A stretch of 64,000 bases of DNA from Chitinophaga sedimenti (lineage in GTDB: Bacteria; Bacteroidota; Bacteroidia; Chitinophagales; Chitinophagaceae), in the NCBI RefSeq assembly GCF_023156195.1, contig NZ_JAKUKA010000001.1:4154001-4218000 (forward strand), in the 5' to 3' direction. Position 1 is the stretch's first letter. Each line of letters starts with the position of its first letter. Shown here piece by piece: positions 31,933 to 41,966 of this stretch. The notes below the pieces were generated by a model. That model had not been told where the DNA came from, did no database searches, and saw only the letters and a list, made by a program, of their open reading frames with translations. A program made the translations under genes and the position numbers.

Positions 31933-32672
31933 TTAGAGGAGTAAAGCCGTGAGGGCATAGTCGGCAATAAGAATGAGCACACAGCTAACCACAACGGCCG
32001 TGGTGCCCGCCTTGCCTATTTCAGGGCGCCACCCTGTACATTGTAGCCATAATAGGCCGGCACACTGGATATGATAAAGGCGAAGGTGAATGCTTTAGCG
32101 AGGGCAAAAAAGACGTTATAGGCTTTAAACTCTGGCGGAGGCCCTGTGTATATTCTTCGTTGGAGATGATACCCGCCATTACGCCAGCCGCCTTACCGCC
32201 CCAGATGCCGAGGAACCCGGCGAGCATTACGAGACAGGGGATGGTGATGAGGGCTGCCACTATTTTGGGCGCCAGCAGGTAACCTTTGTGTTGATGCCCA
32301 TGATCTCCTGTGCGTCTATCTGTTCGGATACGCGCATGTTACCGAGCTCGGAGGCTATTTTAGAGCCAACCACCCCGGCCAGGATTACGCAGGTAAGCGT
32401 AGGGGCAAATTCAAGTATGATGGTATCCCGTACTACCTGTGCAATGGTCGCTTTGGGAATGATGGGACTTACCAGCTGATAAGCCGTTTGGAGCGTGGTT
32501 ACGCCCCCATGAAAAGGGAGATGATAAAAACTATGCCGGTAGACCCTACGCCAATGTCGTTACACTGTTGCATGAACTCCTTCCAATACATCCGCATGTT
32601 TTCGGGCTTCGTGAACATGCCTTTCAACATCAGCACGTACTTACCAAAATGGTAGAAAAACTTAAACTCCAT
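31933..32672 (-). CDS. mlaE: ABC transporter permease, MlaE-like (four frameshifts)
   Basis: Inner-membrane permease of about 247 residues. The start at 32672 gives MEFKFFYHFGKYVLMLKGMF. MlaE-family motifs visible in the pieces include FIISLFMGGVTTLQTAYQL, LILEFAPTLTCVILAGVVGS, and NMRVSEQIDAQEIMGI, plus EYTQGLRQEFKAYNVFFALA when repaired. Each of the four breaks is one missing base: C5 at 32504-32508, T3 at 32285-32287, near 32131 and near 32021. The end is ADYALTALLL. It forms an operon with mlaF directly downstream. The heavy damage hides the gene from simple open-frame searches. Confidence 0.88.
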
Positions 32673-32767
32673 AACTGTTCAAAGATAGGAAAATCGGGTT
32701 ACCCCGGTCAGTATTAATGGGAAAAATGTTCCCGCTGAGGGAGATGGCGCAAGTATTGGGCCAAGCC

Positions 32768-33799
32768 CTACCGCAAACTCTTCACCAGCAGCCGTTTCAA
32801 ACTCCGCTCGATAATTTCCCCCATAGTGCGGCATTTTGCAAACACCGGGTCTTCGTAATGCAGGGCCAGTTCTTCCCCCAACTGTTGAATCTTTTCGGGG
32901 AAGGATACACGGTCAGACATGATCACATCCCGAAGGTCTTTGATGCGGTGGCGCTGTACCTTAATGCGGCGGGCAATCAGTGAACGTTCCTCCTGCTGGT
33001 ATTGTTTTACGGTTTCCGCATTCAGGTGTTGCATGGCCAGCTCAACAAACACCCGGTTGTCTTTGAAGAACTGCGGCATATACAGGGTTTTCTTTCCCTC
33101 GTAAAACTGCTGGTCAAAGTCGATGGCGCGGATGCGGAACTGCACATCATCGAAATCGGGGGTAATATCAAACACGAAATTATAGGAGCGCATATCGCCC
33201 AGTAGCCGCACGAAACACCGCTCATTAAATTTCACGAATTCTTTTGCAATACGTTTCGGGTTAAATTCCGGCCGGTCGAGATAGTCGGTAATAAACTGGT
33301 CGCCGGGTACGCCGGCAATATGTTCTTCGATGAGCGTGTTACCATCTACCAGGAAGTTCATCCAGTAGGGACTGAGAATATGTTCCAGCTCCAGGCCATA
33401 CAACCGCGAGGCATCGGCTATCTTAACATAGAAATAGTCATATACCTCGTTATAATTATTGACCACCTTTACCCGGAAGGGATGCGAGTTACCGAAGGTG
33501 CAATAATCAATCCGCTCGATGTGCAAATGCTCTTCCGCCGCCTGGTCGCCTCCTGCTTTAAAGATGGAGTATACCCGCTTAAGCCCCGCATGCAACTGCG
33601 CCACCATGTTTTGCGGGTACACCACGGTTTCCCACAAGGTGTCCTTGCCCTGTTTGTCGTATAACGGGAACCCATATTCGTAATACCGCAACTCTTCGTA
33701 GGATACTGGAAGTTTTATTTCCCGTTCATACAGCCGCAGGTAGTTCCTGAAAGCCGGGTTAAGCGGAAAGAATATCTTTTTCCGGGTGATGTCTTGCAT
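32768..33799 (-). CDS. Conserved Bacteroidota protein of unknown function, kinase-like motifs
   Basis: 343 residues, intact, no signal peptide and no membrane segment, so probably cytoplasmic. I do not recognise a named family. The segment RLLGDMRSYNFVFD (about 200-213) followed by IRAIDFDQQF (about 226-235) resembles the catalytic loop (D-x4-N) and metal-binding D-x-D of protein-kinase-like folds such as the HipA or CotH types. No clear Gly-rich loop or nucleotide-binding Lys was identified. The C-terminal third is helical and charged (QYQQEERSLIARRIKVQRHR). It lies just upstream of mlaE on the same strand with a 96-bp gap, so a link to envelope lipid transport is possible but unproven. Confidence 0.7.
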   Translation of the reverse strand: MQDITRKKIFFPLNPAFRNYLRLYEREIKLPVSYEELRYYEYGFPLYDKQGKDTLWETVVYPQNMVAQLHAGLKRVYSIFKAGGDQAAEEHLHIERIDYCTFGNSHPFRVKVVNNYNEVYDYFYVKIADASRLYGLELEHILSPYWMNFLVDGNTLIEEHIAGVPGDQFITDYLDRPEFNPKRIAKEFVKFNERCFVRLLGDMRSYNFVFDITPDFDDVQFRIRAIDFDQQFYEGKKTLYMPQFFKDNRVFVELAMQHLNAETVKQYQQEERSLIARRIKVQRHRIKDLRDVIMSDRVSFPEKIQQLGEELALHYEDPVFAKCRTMGEIIERSLKRLLVKSLR

Positions 33800-33902
33800 G
33801 ACCTGAAATTACGAAAAAGCCGGGAGCAAATGTCCCGGCCTTCGTTTATGCTGCTTTTGCAAGTGTTTCGTTGTCTTGTAGTCGCCCCTTCATTTCAGCG
33901 CC

Positions 33903-36215
33903 CTACTTCTTCTTTTTGACCTTTACGTCCTGCGGCTCATTCTGGCAGCATTTAGTCTGCGCATCCACCACAGCGATCAGCACCACGTTCACAATCTGGC
34001 GAACGGTACTTCCCAATTGCAGGATGTGTACCGGCTTCATCATGCCCAGCAACACGGGACCGATCGCATCGAAACCGGCTACTTCCTGCAACAGATTGTA
34101 GGCCACGTTACCAGCGGTCAGGTTCGGGAAGATGAGGGTATTGGTATCGCCTTCGATGAGTTCGGAGAAAGGATAGTTATCTTTCAGTATCTCTTTATTG
34201 AAGGCCATCGCCGCCTGGATTTCACCATCCACACACAGTTCCGGCTCCGCCTTTTTCACCAGTTCGCGCGCTTTGCTTACCAGCTGGGCTTCCGGCGTTT
34301 GACTGGAACCGAAGTTGGAGTAAGATACCATTGCAATTCTTGGTGTGATGTTAAACTGGCGCACTTCTTTAGCTACCATAAGGGTGATTTCCGCCAGTTC
34401 TTCCGCCGTGGGATTAAAGTTTACCGTGGTGTCGGCGAGGAACAGCGGACCGCGCTTCGTGTTGATGATATACATACCAGCCACACGCTTCACGCCCTCT
34501 TCCATACCGATTACCTGCAGGGCGGGACGGATCGTATCGGGGTATTTCCGGGTCAGGCCGGAAATCAGCGCATCCGCTTCTCCTGTTTCCACCATCATAC
34601 AGCCGAAGTAGTTACGCTCGCGCATGATCTTTTTGGCTTCATACAGGTTAAAGCCTTTACGCTGGCGTTTTTTGAAGAACAGCTCACCAAAGTAGTGGCG
34701 TTTGTCCTGCATTTCATCGCTCTTCGGATCAATGATCTGGATGTCTTCGATATCGATGCCATTCTCTTCGGCCAGGCTGCGGATGCGTTTTTCGTTACCC
34801 AGCAGGATCGGGAAGGCGATGCCTTCGTCGTTCACTACCTGTGCGGCCTTGAGGATTTTCAGGTTGTCGGCTTCCGCAAACACTACGCGGCGCGGGTCTT
34901 TACGGGCTTTTGTGCCAATTACGCGGAACAGCTGGTTGTCCAGGCCCAAACGTTTGTTCAGCACATCTTTGTAAGCCTCCCAGTCGGTGATAGGCGCAGT
35001 AGCCACACCGCTGTCCATGGCGGCCTTTGCCACCGCAGGCGCTACAGTGCTTAACAGGCGTGGGTCCAGCGGTTTGGGGATAATATAATTCGGGCCGAAA
35101 ACGAGGTTTTTCTCGTTATATGCCATGTTAACGATATCGGGCACCGCCGATTTGGCCAGTTCGGCCAGGGCGCGCACGGCGGCGAGCTTCATTTCTTCGT
35201 TGATCTGGGTGGCACGTACGTCCAGTGCTCCACGGAAGATATAGGGGAACCCCAGTACGTTGTTTACCTGGTTAGGGTAATCCGAACGGCCGGTAGCCAT
35301 AATCACATCAGGACGGGCGCCGATAGCCACATCGTAGGGAATTTCCGGATCGGGGTTCGCCATGGCGAATACGATCGGGTGTTTGGCCATTGATTTCACC
35401 ATATCTGCAGTTACCACGTTGCCTACAGAGAGGCCTACGAACACGTCGGCGCCCTTCAGTGCTTCGGTAAGGGTGGTTACTTTGGAAGAAGTGGCAAATA
35501 CCTGCTTCATCGCATCCAGGTCGGTGCGGGCCTTGTTTAATACCCCGTCCTTATCGAACATGATGAAGTTTTCCGGCTTCGCACCAACGGCTACGTAGAG
35601 TTTTACGCAGGCCATGGCCGCTGCGCCGGCGCCGTTGATCACGAACTTTGTTTTTTCTATTTTCTTTTTAACGAGTTCCAGTGCGTTCAGCAGGGCAGCC
35701 GAGGAAATGATGGCCGTACCATGCTGGTCATCATGCATGATGGGTATTTTCAGCTCTTTGCGCAGGCGCTCTTCAATAGCGAAGCACTCCGGGCTTTTGA
35801 TATCTTCGAGGTTGATGCCGCCGAAAGTAGGCTCCAGCGCTTTCACTACCTGAACAAATTCATCTACGTTGCGGCTGTTCAGCTCGATATCAAACACATC
35901 AATGTCCGCAAAAATTTTGAACAGTACGCCCTTGCCTTCCATCACCGGCTTGCTGGCCTCGGGGCCGATATCACCCAGGCCAAGCACCGCTGTACCATTG
36001 CTGATTACCGCTACCAGGTTGCCCTTGGCGGTGTATTTATAAACATTCTCCACATCTGCATGAATCTCCTTACAGGGTTCCGCTACGCCGGGAGAATAAG
36101 CGAGCGACAAGTCCCATTGTGTTTTGGTGTTCTTCGTAGGAATGACTTCTATCTTCCCTGGTTTACCATTAGCATGGTAATCCAGTGCATCCTGCTTGTT
36201 TAATTTTCTTGCCAT
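33903..36215 (-). CDS. maeB: NADP-dependent malic enzyme with phosphotransacetylase-like domain
   Basis: Decarboxylates malate to pyruvate, producing NADPH. 770 residues, intact, the length of MaeB-type two-domain enzymes. The malic-enzyme half (1-430) has [17 protein letters not shown], the catalytic-site region [10 protein letters not shown], and the NADP-binding [16 protein letters not shown]. The second half (about 440-760) resembles phosphate acetyltransferase ([35 protein letters not shown]-like) and usually binds acetyl-CoA as a regulator rather than catalysing. The C-terminal tail is Lys-rich (DVKVKKKK) and follows an odd [17 protein letters not shown] stretch. Transcribed alone. Confidence 0.95.
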   Translation of the reverse strand: MARKLNKQDALDYHANGKPGKIEVIPTKNTKTQWDLSLAYSPGVAEPCKEIHADVENVYKYTAKGNLVAVISNGTAVLGLGDIGPEASKPVMEGKGVLFKIFADIDVFDIELNSRNVDEFVQVVKALEPTFGGINLEDIKSPECFAIEERLRKELKIPIMHDDQHGTAIISSAALLNALELVKKKIEKTKFVINGAGAAAMACVKLYVAVGAKPENFIMFDKDGVLNKARTDLDAMKQVFATSSKVTTLTEALKGADVFVGLSVGNVVTADMVKSMAKHPIVFAMANPDPEIPYDVAIGARPDVIMATGRSDYPNQVNNVLGFPYIFRGALDVRATQINEEMKLAAVRALAELAKSAVPDIVNMAYNEKNLVFGPNYIIPKPLDPRLLSTVAPAVAKAAMDSGVATAPITDWEAYKDVLNKRLGLDNQLFRVIGTKARKDPRRVVFAEADNLKILKAAQVVNDEGIAFPILLGNEKRIRSLAEENGIDIEDIQIIDPKSDEMQDKRHYFGELFFKKRQRKGFNLYEAKKIMRERNYFGCMMVETGEADALISGLTRKYPDTIRPALQVIGMEEGVKRVAGMYIINTKRGPLFLADTTVNFNPTAEELAEITLMVAKEVRQFNITPRIAMVSYSNFGSSQTPEAQLVSKARELVKKAEPELCVDGEIQAAMAFNKEILKDNYPFSELIEGDTNTLIFPNLTAGNVAYNLLQEVAGFDAIGPVLLGMMKPVHILQLGSTVRQIVNVVLIAVVDAQTKCCQNEPQDVKVKKKK

Positions 36216-36325
36216 AGATTCCTAATTGGGCGTGCAATATACGAAGTCTGGCACTACTGCCCGTAGAACGTTCGTGCAGGTTCGTAATATTTATTTACTT
36301 TTACATTATTAACTAATTGGAGATA

Positions 36326-36775
36326 ATGATACAACGCATACAAAGCCTTTATCTTTTGCTGGCCGCCGCGGCGGGCGCAGCCACCTGGTTTTACAATCTT
36401 TGGAAAGCAACCGTGAATGCGGGTACCGCGAGTTTTGTAACCTATTTTAACGCGCAGTCCAGCTACCTGGTTTTTATTGTATATATGGTTATCGTAGCGC
36501 TTGCGCTGCTTTGCATATTTCTCTATAAGAACCGTAAACTGCAGTTCAGGCTTACCGTATTAAACGTTTTCCTGACAGCTGCGGCTATTGTGCTGCAGTA
36601 TTTTAAGGTGCAGGATACCGCTAACCAGATCGTTGCAAGAGGTCAGCAGATTATATCTTCGTCGTATCTCCCGGCAGCTTTTCTGCCCGTGCTCATGCTC
36701 ATCCTGTTGGTATTGGCGGCACGAGGTATTTACAAAGATGAGAAATTGATCAAGTCACTCGACCGCTTGAGGTAA
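36326..36775 (+). CDS. DUF4293 family membrane protein
   Basis: 149 residues from MIQRIQSLYLLLAAAAGAAT at 36326, the typical start of this Bacteroidota-specific family; an ATG nine bases upstream (36317) is also possible. Four hydrophobic segments are visible at about 5-22, 45-68 (LVFIVYMVIVALALLCIFLY), 76-92 and 112-132 (LPVLMLILLVLAARGIY), so it is an integral inner-membrane protein. Function unknown. Only plus-strand gene in this stretch, divergent from maeB. Confidence 0.85.
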   Translation: MIQRIQSLYLLLAAAAGAATWFYNLWKATVNAGTASFVTYFNAQSSYLVFIVYMVIVALALLCIFLYKNRKLQFRLTVLNVFLTAAAIVLQYFKVQDTANQIVARGQQIISSSYLPAAFLPVLMLILLVLAARGIYKDEKLIKSLDRLR

Positions 36776-36807
36776 AAAATGTTAATGATTGGTCAAAAGT
36801 GTTTATA

Positions 36808-36840
36808 AAAGCGCCTGGCAGAGATGCCGGGCGTTTTGCT
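36808..36840. terminator. Bidirectional terminator between DUF4293 and HTH genes
   Basis: Hairpin with stem GCGCCTGGCA / TGCCGGGCG (one or two wobble or mismatched pairs), GAGA loop, T-rich plus-strand side GTTTTGCTTT, and TTTTATAAA on the minus strand. It lies between the convergent gene ends at 36775 and 36841. Confidence 0.7.
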
Positions 36841-37361
36841 TTAGCTGTCGGCCTGGAGTTTCCGGCGTACAAACGGTTTTTCAGCCTTGCGACGGGCCTT
36901 GCTGGTGGTAATTTCGTGCTCGCGGCGCCTTTCCACGAGTTTATACCAGTTTTGAGCTGGAATAACATTGTTGGAGTGGATTTCGAGCCGGAAGAAGATA
37001 TAGTCTGGCGGATCGCGGCGTTCGTTGATTAACTGGCTCAGGAGGGTTTCATCGATACTGATTTCATCGGCGAAGACCTTTCGTTTTTTGTCCGGAGGTT
37101 GATGTATTCTTTCAGGTATGATCCGAAACCACATTCTTTGCGGTATACGCGCTCTTTGAGGCTTGCTTCAATTGTCAACCTAAGACGCAATACCCGCAAT
37201 GACAAACGGTCTTCAGGAGTCATTTCCGCCTGAGACTTGGCGCGAGCCAGCCGCAATTGTTCATCAGCCTCCTGCCGCTCTTCCTCCGGGAGTTCAACAG
37301 GAAAAATATAGGCCTCCGCCAAATCTTTCAACCGCTCTTCTCTTGGTTGTCTCTTACTCAT
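36841..37361 (-). CDS. HTH-type protein, putative antitoxin (one frameshift)
   Basis: About 173 residues after repair. The N-terminal half is highly charged (EELPEEERQEADEQLRLARA-type helices). The C-terminal half resembles a lambda-repressor-like HTH: SYLKEYINLRTKKRKVFADE, EISIDETLLSQLINERR with the recognition helix, then IHSNNVIPAQNWYKLVER. The frame breaks at the T6 run 37084-37089, which needs one more base. Its ATG overlaps the stop of the GNAT-like gene by one base (TAATG on the minus strand), so the two are coupled. An HTH protein coupled behind a small acetyltransferase-like gene fits a type II toxin-antitoxin pair; this is inferred from layout and motifs. Confidence 0.65.
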
Positions 37362-37872
37362 TATTTGTAAATTAGAATGAAATGACGTAAATGTTGCCCA
37401 TCCAGATAAAGCCGCGGCCCTGCTTCTTTCATGCCGTAACGGTCCATGTAGTGATGGCGTAATATCGATTTAGGGACCAGGGAAATACAGGCTTCTTCTC
37501 CATAACACATCAACGCATGATCACAGGCGAATGCAATCAGACATCCGGCTATACCGTCATATTTTTTATCGCTACCTAAATTTTCTTTTGACACTGCCAA
37601 TAACTGCACTTCCACGCGTTTGTCCGTATCTATATAATCCAAGCACACAAGCCCAAGTATATCTTCCCCATCCGCCAAACACAACTTAAAAACCTTATCC
37701 CGTGGATACATCTTCCACTAAAAAAATACCGCCGCACCGTTATTCTCTTAAAGTCTCTTGCCTCAACCGGCACGATAATAACAGCATGCTCCATCCCGGT
37801 AGCCACCTCCATTATACGCATATGCAATATACAGAAATTTACATTTTTTGCCAAGTCAATCTCCAATACCAT
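37361..37872 (-). CDS. GNAT-like acetyltransferase, putative toxin (one frameshift)
   Basis: About 170 residues after repair, start MVLEIDLAKNVNFCILHM at 37872. Features that fit the GNAT fold: a central strand DILGLVCLDY, the strand VEVQLLAVSKEN, then the cofactor-loop-like NLGSDKKYDGIAGCLIAFAC, and a C-terminal YGMKEAGPRLYLDG. The usual Q/R-x-x-G-x-G/A pyrophosphate loop is not canonical, so the family is tentative. The frame breaks near 37713, where one added base gives FFSGKMYPRDKVFKLCLADG. It overlaps the HTH gene by one base. GNAT toxins of the TacT type acetylate aminoacyl-tRNA; whether this one does is unknown. Confidence 0.6.
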
Positions 37873-37911
37873 AGGACCTCACCAACGAATTTACCGTACG
37901 ATATGCACATA

Positions 37912-37940
37912 AAAAAGCGTGCGGTGTATACACCGCACGC
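37912..37940 (-). terminator. Terminator of uvrA
   Basis: Perfect 10-bp stem GCGTGCGGTG / CACCGCACGC with a four-base loop, followed by a T6 run on the minus strand. It lies 22 bp beyond the uvrA stop and insulates the GNAT/HTH pair. Confidence 0.85.
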
Positions 37941-37961
37941 CGTCAATTATTTACAGATTTA

Positions 37962-40767
37962 TTACAAAAACTTACCCGTATAACTCTCCTTTACCTTTTT
38001 CAACCCTTCGGGCACACCCGCATACAACAGGTTACCGCCACCTTCCCCACCTTCAGGCCCCAGGTCAATTAACCAGTCCGCCGATTTAATCACGTCCATA
38101 TTATGTTCAATAACCAGGATCGAGTGCCCCTGTTCAATCAGCGCATGGAAGGAGTTCAACAGCTTTTTAATATCATGAAAATGCAAACCGGTAGTGGGTT
38201 CATCGAAGATAAACAGGATATGCCCCTGCGCCTTGCCTTTGCCCAGGAACGATGCCAGTTTCACACGCTGCGCCTCGCCACCGCTCAGGGTATCCGACGA
38301 TTGTCCCAGCTTCACATAACCCAGCCCCACATCACTCAGCGGACGAATTTTATTCACCACATCCTTGTCATCTTTAAAGAACTCAATCGCATCATCCACC
38401 CCCATCTCCAGCACATCGTAAATATTTTTGCCTTTATAGGTTACTTCCAGTACTTCTTCCTTAAATCTTTTACCACCACAGCTTTCACACTGCAGATGCA
38501 CATCGGCCAGGAACTGCATTTCCACGATCACTTCGCCCTCACCTTTACAGGTATCGCAACGACCGCCATCAACGTTAAAAGAAAAATGTTTCGGCTGGAA
38601 ACCGCGCATTTTACTTACCGGCTGCTTCGCATACAGGTCACGAATCTCGTCGTAAGCCTTGATGTATGTAACCGGGTTTGAACGGGATGATTTACCGATC
38701 GGGTTCTGGTCGATCATTTCCACCTGCGTCACATCATCCACGGCGCCTTTAATCGCGCGGTGTTGTCCTACACGGTCTGTAAACTCGCCTTTCATTTTCA
38801 TCAGGGCGGGATACAGGATCTGTTTCACCAGGGTGGTTTTGCCCGATCCGCTCACACCGCTCACCACACACAATACACCCAGCGGAAACTTCACATCAAT
38901 ATTCTTCAGATTGTGCTGACGCGCCCCTTCCACCTCTATAAACTGCTTCGCCTTCCGTAACTGCTGCGGCGGTTCAATCTGCAATGCACTGCTCAGGTAG
39001 CGGCCGGTAAGGCTTTTCGGATCTTTCAAAATCTGCTCGTAAGTACCTGCAAAAATCACTTCACCGCCTAAATGGCTTGCCAGCGGCCCCATATCAATAA
39101 TATAATCCGCTTCTTCCATCAGCTGCTCGTCATGCTCTACTACGACCACCGTATTACCGAGGTCACGCAGCTCTTTCAGCACACCAATCAACCGCAGTGT
39201 ATCGCGCGCATGCAAACCAATACTGGGCTCATCCAGGATGTAAAGTGAGTTGGTAAGGTTAGAACCCAGCGTACGCGTAAGTTGAATACGCTGACTTTCG
39301 CCACCGCTCAATGTATTCGCCACACGATTCAGGGTAAGATATCCTAAACCCACGTCCAGTAAAGTTTTTAACCGGTGATTGATTTCAATCATGATGCGTT
39401 TGGACACCTGTTGTTCGTATGCACTCAATTCGATGCTATCGAACCAAACCTTCAGCTTCTCCACCGGCATCTCCACCAGGCGGGAAATATCCGTTCCGCC
39501 CACTTTTACATACAACGCCTCTTTACGCAAACGGGCGCCGTTACAGGTGGGACAAATCGTTCGTCCGCGATAACGCGCCTGCAGCACACGATACTGCACT
39601 TTATACAGGTTTTGTTCCACCATCTTGAAGAACTCGTTCAACCCGTAAAAATGCTCGTTGCCTGTCCACAATACCTGGTACTGTTCGTCTGTCAGTTCCG
39701 AAATAGGTTTATGCACCGGGAAACCGAATTTCCGCGCTACTTTGATCAGCGCTTCTTTATACTCCCCCATCTTTTCCCCACGCCAGGGCGCAATCGCATT
39801 TTCGAATACGCTCAGGCGTTTATCCGGAATAACCAGGTCCGCATCGATCCCTAATACCTGCCCGAAACCTTCACAGGTCGGACATGCACCATACGGATTA
39901 TTAAACGAAAACAAATTGGGCACCGGCTCTTCGAACTGCATGCCATCTAATTCATAACGATTAGAAAAATGCGGCTGCAACTCACCATCCACCTCTAAAT
40001 GGCATTCGCCCTCACTTTCATAAAAAGCCGTTTGCACACTGTCCGCAATGCGATGTTTTTCATCGTCGTCGAAATTGCGCACGACGATACGGTCGATCAG
40101 CACAAAAGCATCCTTTGCCACTTTCGGCTTCTTTTCTTCCATCAGTTCTTCAATACGCTGCAGGCCTTTTCCGGGAAGGTACAAGCGCGAAAAGCCTTTC
40201 TGCATCAGGATATTCAGCTCCTCGCTCACTTCCCGTTTCGCATGATGCGGAAATGGTACAATGATGTGCACTTTGCTGCCTTCCTTCAGTTTGCTGATGA
40301 AATCCACCACATCGGCCACCTCGTGTTTTTCACCAGATCGCCCGAAATGGGGCTATATGTTTTGCCCGCCCTGGCAAACAGGAGGCGCAGGTAATCGTAA
40401 ATTTCGGTCATGGAACCTACGGTCGAGCGTGGTGTGCGGGTAATCACTTTCTGCTCGATCGCAATAGCAGGACAAATCCCCTTAATGTAATCCACATCGG
40501 GCTTGTTCATACGCATCAGGAACTGGCGCGCATAGGCGCTCAGACTTTCGGCGTAACGACGCTGGCCTTCAGCGAACAGGGTGTCCATGGTAAGTGAGGA
40601 CTTTCCGGAGCCCGATACGCCGGTAACAACTACCAGCTTGCTCCGGGGATCGAAACAGTCACATTTTTCAAATTGTGCGTGCGCGCTCCTTTGATAAAAA
40701 TATGGTCCTGCGGACTAACTACCTCATCTTCAGTATTTTTCTCCTGGGTCTTAACTTTTGTACGCAT
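37962..40767 (-). CDS. uvrA: Excinuclease ABC subunit A (two frameshifts)
   Basis: DNA-damage recognition ATPase of nucleotide excision repair, about 935 residues after repair, the normal length. The start at 40767 gives [20 protein letters not shown], then [12 protein letters not shown]. Walker A sites: [15 protein letters not shown] and [15 protein letters not shown]. Signatures [16 protein letters not shown] and [16 protein letters not shown]. Zinc-finger Cys pairs: [32 protein letters not shown]. Breaks, each one missing base: 40645-40648 (restored [16 protein letters not shown]) and the T5 run at 40326-40330 ([14 protein letters not shown]). A -7 box TACATTTG sits 8 bp upstream of the ATG. 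Confidence 0.96.
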
Positions 40768-40774
40768 AGAAATA

Positions 40775-40782
40775 CAAATGTA
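40775..40782 (-). promoter_or_regulatory. Bacteroidota -7 promoter box of uvrA
   Basis: Minus-strand TACATTTG matches TAnnTTTG, and its end is only 7 bases from the uvrA ATG, so the transcript would be leaderless or nearly so. No clear -33 element. Confidence 0.4.
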
Positions 40783-41160
40783 AGGATTGTTCGGCTCCCG
40801 AAATCACCTCCTTTTTAGTTCGATTTTCATTCCATTTGATCACCGGCGATAGCATCCTCTGCTGTGTGTTGCCGGCAGCTCATTTTGACCATTTTTTTCC
40901 TGCTGTATCCCAAGAGAATATCGGGAGGATCGTAACTAATTGTAACTAAAATGTAGCTAATTAGCACTAAAACACTATGGCTTCAGTTACCATTCAGTTA
41001 GGATGCACTTAGGATGGTCTTAGGATGATGTGCCAATAAGCCCTGCTGTAAGGCAGCCGCCAGGCGCGGCCGTAGCTGCTCCAGTGCCCGCTATGGTAGC
41101 CTGTTTATGATATTTTTGTGTCATTTTGTTCTACAACGGGCCGAATTTTATAGGTCGTTC
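40783..41160. other. Intergenic region between divergent uvrA and sigma-factor genes
   Basis: No coding frame. It holds an 11-bp-spaced repeat array at 40931-41030 (separate entry) and a GC-rich block at about 41040-41100 with several GGC/GCC complementary stretches. The sigma-factor promoter follows at 41161-41190. Confidence 0.5.
40931..41030. repeat. Degenerate 11-bp-spaced repeat array
   Basis: First half: CTAA cores at 40936, 40946, 40957 and 40967 (spacing 10, 11, 10; examples GTAACTAA, GTAGCTAA). Second half: CAGTTACCATT, CAGTTAGGATG, CACTTAGGATG, TCTTAGGATGA with TTA/TTAGG cores at 40987, 40998, 41009 and 41020, spaced exactly 11. The two halves are roughly inverse complements (TTAG against CTAA). 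It resembles the array at 20698-20803 in period and core. Confidence 0.75.
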
Positions 41161-41190
41161 TTGTTTTATTCAACAATTCCTTTATATTTG
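41161..41190 (+). promoter_or_regulatory. Promoter of the sigma-factor gene
   Basis: TTG at 41161-41163, a 19-base spacer, then TATATTTG at 41183-41190, a full match to the Bacteroidota -33/-7 pattern. The start site should be near 41197, giving a leader of about 125 bases before the sigma-factor ATG. Confidence 0.5.
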
Positions 41191-41320
41191 CATTGACCAT
41201 AATTTATTACTCAAACCTGTAAATAGTACGATTATAGCATAAACCTCTACTCAAAACTCTTATACTTTACCTACAGACTGTTACGGTCCTGTACTTATTT
41301 TATAACCGCTATTTGGTAGA

Positions 41321-41908
41321 ATGTTTATGCAAGTAATGTACAAACTCAACGACGAACAACTCATCACACTGTTCAAGAAAGGGCACTCCTCCGCTCTTGA
41401 AGAACTGGTTTACAGGCACAAAGACAAACTTTACACCTCTATAGTATTGCTCGTGAAAGATGCATTCCTGGCAGAAGATATTTTCCAGGATACCTTCATT
41501 AAAGTAATCGATACCATTCGTGCAGGACGCTATACTGAAAAAGGTAAGTTTCTCCCATGGGCCATGCGTATTGCGCACAACCTCTGTGTGGACCATTTCC
41601 GCAAAATCAAACGTACGCCGCTGATTAAAACCAGCGACGATAAAGATATCTTCAATGTACTGAGCTTTTCGGAGTCCAGCGCGGAGGAAAAAATGATCAC
41701 GCGCCAAAGCCACGACAGCGTTCGCAAAATGCTGGACCTGCTGCCGGAAGAGCAACGCGAAGTAATTATCCTGCGTCACTATGCCGAATTGAGCTTTAAA
41801 GAAATTGCTGACCTTACCCAGGTTAGTATCAATACTGCGTTGGGTCGTATGCGCTACGGCCTGATAAACCTCCGCAAAATGATGACGGAGAAACAGATTT
41901 GTTTGTAA
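41321..41908 (+). CDS. Stand-alone ECF RNA polymerase sigma factor
   Basis: 195 residues, intact. Region 2 at about 25-95 (ALEELVYRHKDKLYTSIVLL, EDIFQDTFIKVIDTI, WAMRIAHNLCVDHFRKIKR); region 4 at about 130-190 (LPEEQREVIILRHYAELSFK, VSINTALGRMRYGLINLR). The start could instead be ATG at 41327 or 41336 (MYKLNDEQLI). No anti-sigma factor or TonB receptor follows, so it differs from the two other sigma genes of this window and is probably a general stress or envelope regulator. Confidence 0.92.
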   Translation: MFMQVMYKLNDEQLITLFKKGHSSALEELVYRHKDKLYTSIVLLVKDAFLAEDIFQDTFIKVIDTIRAGRYTEKGKFLPWAMRIAHNLCVDHFRKIKRTPLIKTSDDKDIFNVLSFSESSAEEKMITRQSHDSVRKMLDLLPEEQREVIILRHYAELSFKEIADLTQVSINTALGRMRYGLINLRKMMTEKQICL

Positions 41909-41966
41909 AACCCTTTTTGCTTGCCATCAACGGGCGGCCTGATGCAAATCCGACCGCTCGTTATTT

